Part shown: in pieces, positions 12,772-12,966 of the stretch
Layout: every line of letters begins with the position of its first letter
How positions within the stretch are numbered: position 1 is the first letter of the stretch
Source of the DNA: an uncultured Eubacterium sp.
Lineage (GTDB): Bacteria > Bacillota > Clostridia > Oscillospirales > Acutalibacteraceae
Reading direction: 5' to 3'
DNA: 12,966 nt
NCBI GenBank assembly: GCA_934512155.1
Contig: CAKSWS010000039.1
Span: 1-12,966 of the forward strand
Made by a program: the position numbers and the translations under genes
The notes under the pieces: generated by a model
What the model was told of the DNA's origin: nothing
The model's input: only the letters and a program-made list of their open reading frames with translations
The model's database searches: none

Positions 12772-12966
12772 ATGCCTGCCGATTACTCGGTATCATTGCA
12801 AAAAATAATTGATGCTCACGATTTGGAAATAATGTATCTTCCCAAATCGGCAGAAGAAATTCTAATTACCACTAATGAGGTTAACAGACCCGGTATTGTT
12901 TTAACCGGTTATGTTGATTATTTTGACCCGCTTCGTATTCAAATTTTGGGGTGGACGGAATTTGGC
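12772..12966 (+). CDS. hprK: HPr kinase/phosphorylase, N-terminal part (cut by window edge)
   Basis: The first 65 codons of an open frame running off the window. The segment I-T-T-N-E-V-N-R-P-G-I-V-L-T-G-Y-V-D-Y-F (32-51) followed by R-I-Q-I-L-G-W-T-E (55-63) is the signature of the HprK N-terminal domain and lines up with the Bacillus protein (S-D-L-S-R-P-G-I-E-I-A-G-Y...R-V-Q-L-L-G-K-T-E). The full enzyme, about 310 residues, phosphorylates and dephosphorylates HPr on Ser46 and thereby drives CcpA-dependent carbon catabolite control. ATG 12772 has GGGAGGTGG at 12758-12766. The catalytic domain is beyond the edge, so intactness cannot be judged. Confidence 0.9.
   Translation, partial: MPADYSVSLQKIIDAHDLEIMYLPKSAEEILITTNEVNRPGIVLTGYVDYFDPLRIQILGWTEFG

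Overview
The window is AT-rich, low-GC DNA typical of the Clostridia, probably an uncultured gut member of the Oscillospirales/Ruminococcaceae type (an inference from gene order and protein style, not a search). The best evidence is the block at 36-4216: a SpoVB/YabM-type flippase, mazG, an HU gene, rqcP (yabO), yabP, yabQ and divIC. This is the clostridial version of the Bacillus spoVT-yabM-yabN-yabO-yabP-yabQ-divIC neighbourhood, with HU inserted and MazG lacking the methylase domain fused to it in Bacillus YabN. It implies a spore-forming lineage.

Layout. 36-4216 (+): the sporulation, translation-quality and division cluster, with hairpins at the HU/rqcP, rqcP/yabP and divIC/fumarase junctions. 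4273-6237 (+): the alpha subunit of a class I Fe-S hydro-lyase (fumarase type) without a beta subunit beside it, then a THUMP/RlmL-type RNA methyltransferase. 6271-6996 (-): a stand-alone HPr-kinase-like P-loop protein. It is divergent from 7118-8598 (+), an SOS-type operon of a Y-family polymerase and a 76-residue unknown protein. 8668-10811 (+): a class I aminotransferase and an EamA transporter. 10908-11354 (+): nrdR. 11401-12600 (-): a family-4 glycosyltransferase. 12772 to the edge (+): the start of the true hprK.

Regulation is readable in several places. The dinB-like operon has a near-consensus promoter followed by an almost ideal Gram-positive LexA box, and its -35 is back-to-back with the -35 of the divergent kinase-like gene. 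The nrdR promoter has a 14/16 match to the NrdR box filling its 17-bp spacer, which predicts autoregulation. A vegetative-type promoter inside yabQ could uncouple divIC from the sporulation genes. The rqcP/yabP junction is a terminator-like hairpin whose 3' arm holds the yabP Shine-Dalgarno. Bidirectional terminators separate both convergent gene pairs.

The best candidate for something undescribed is the 76-residue protein translated directly behind the Y-family polymerase, together with the kinase-like gene sharing its control region. I saw no tRNA, rRNA, CRISPR array, insertion sequence, phage gene or attachment site. No intergenic gap exceeds about 170 bases.
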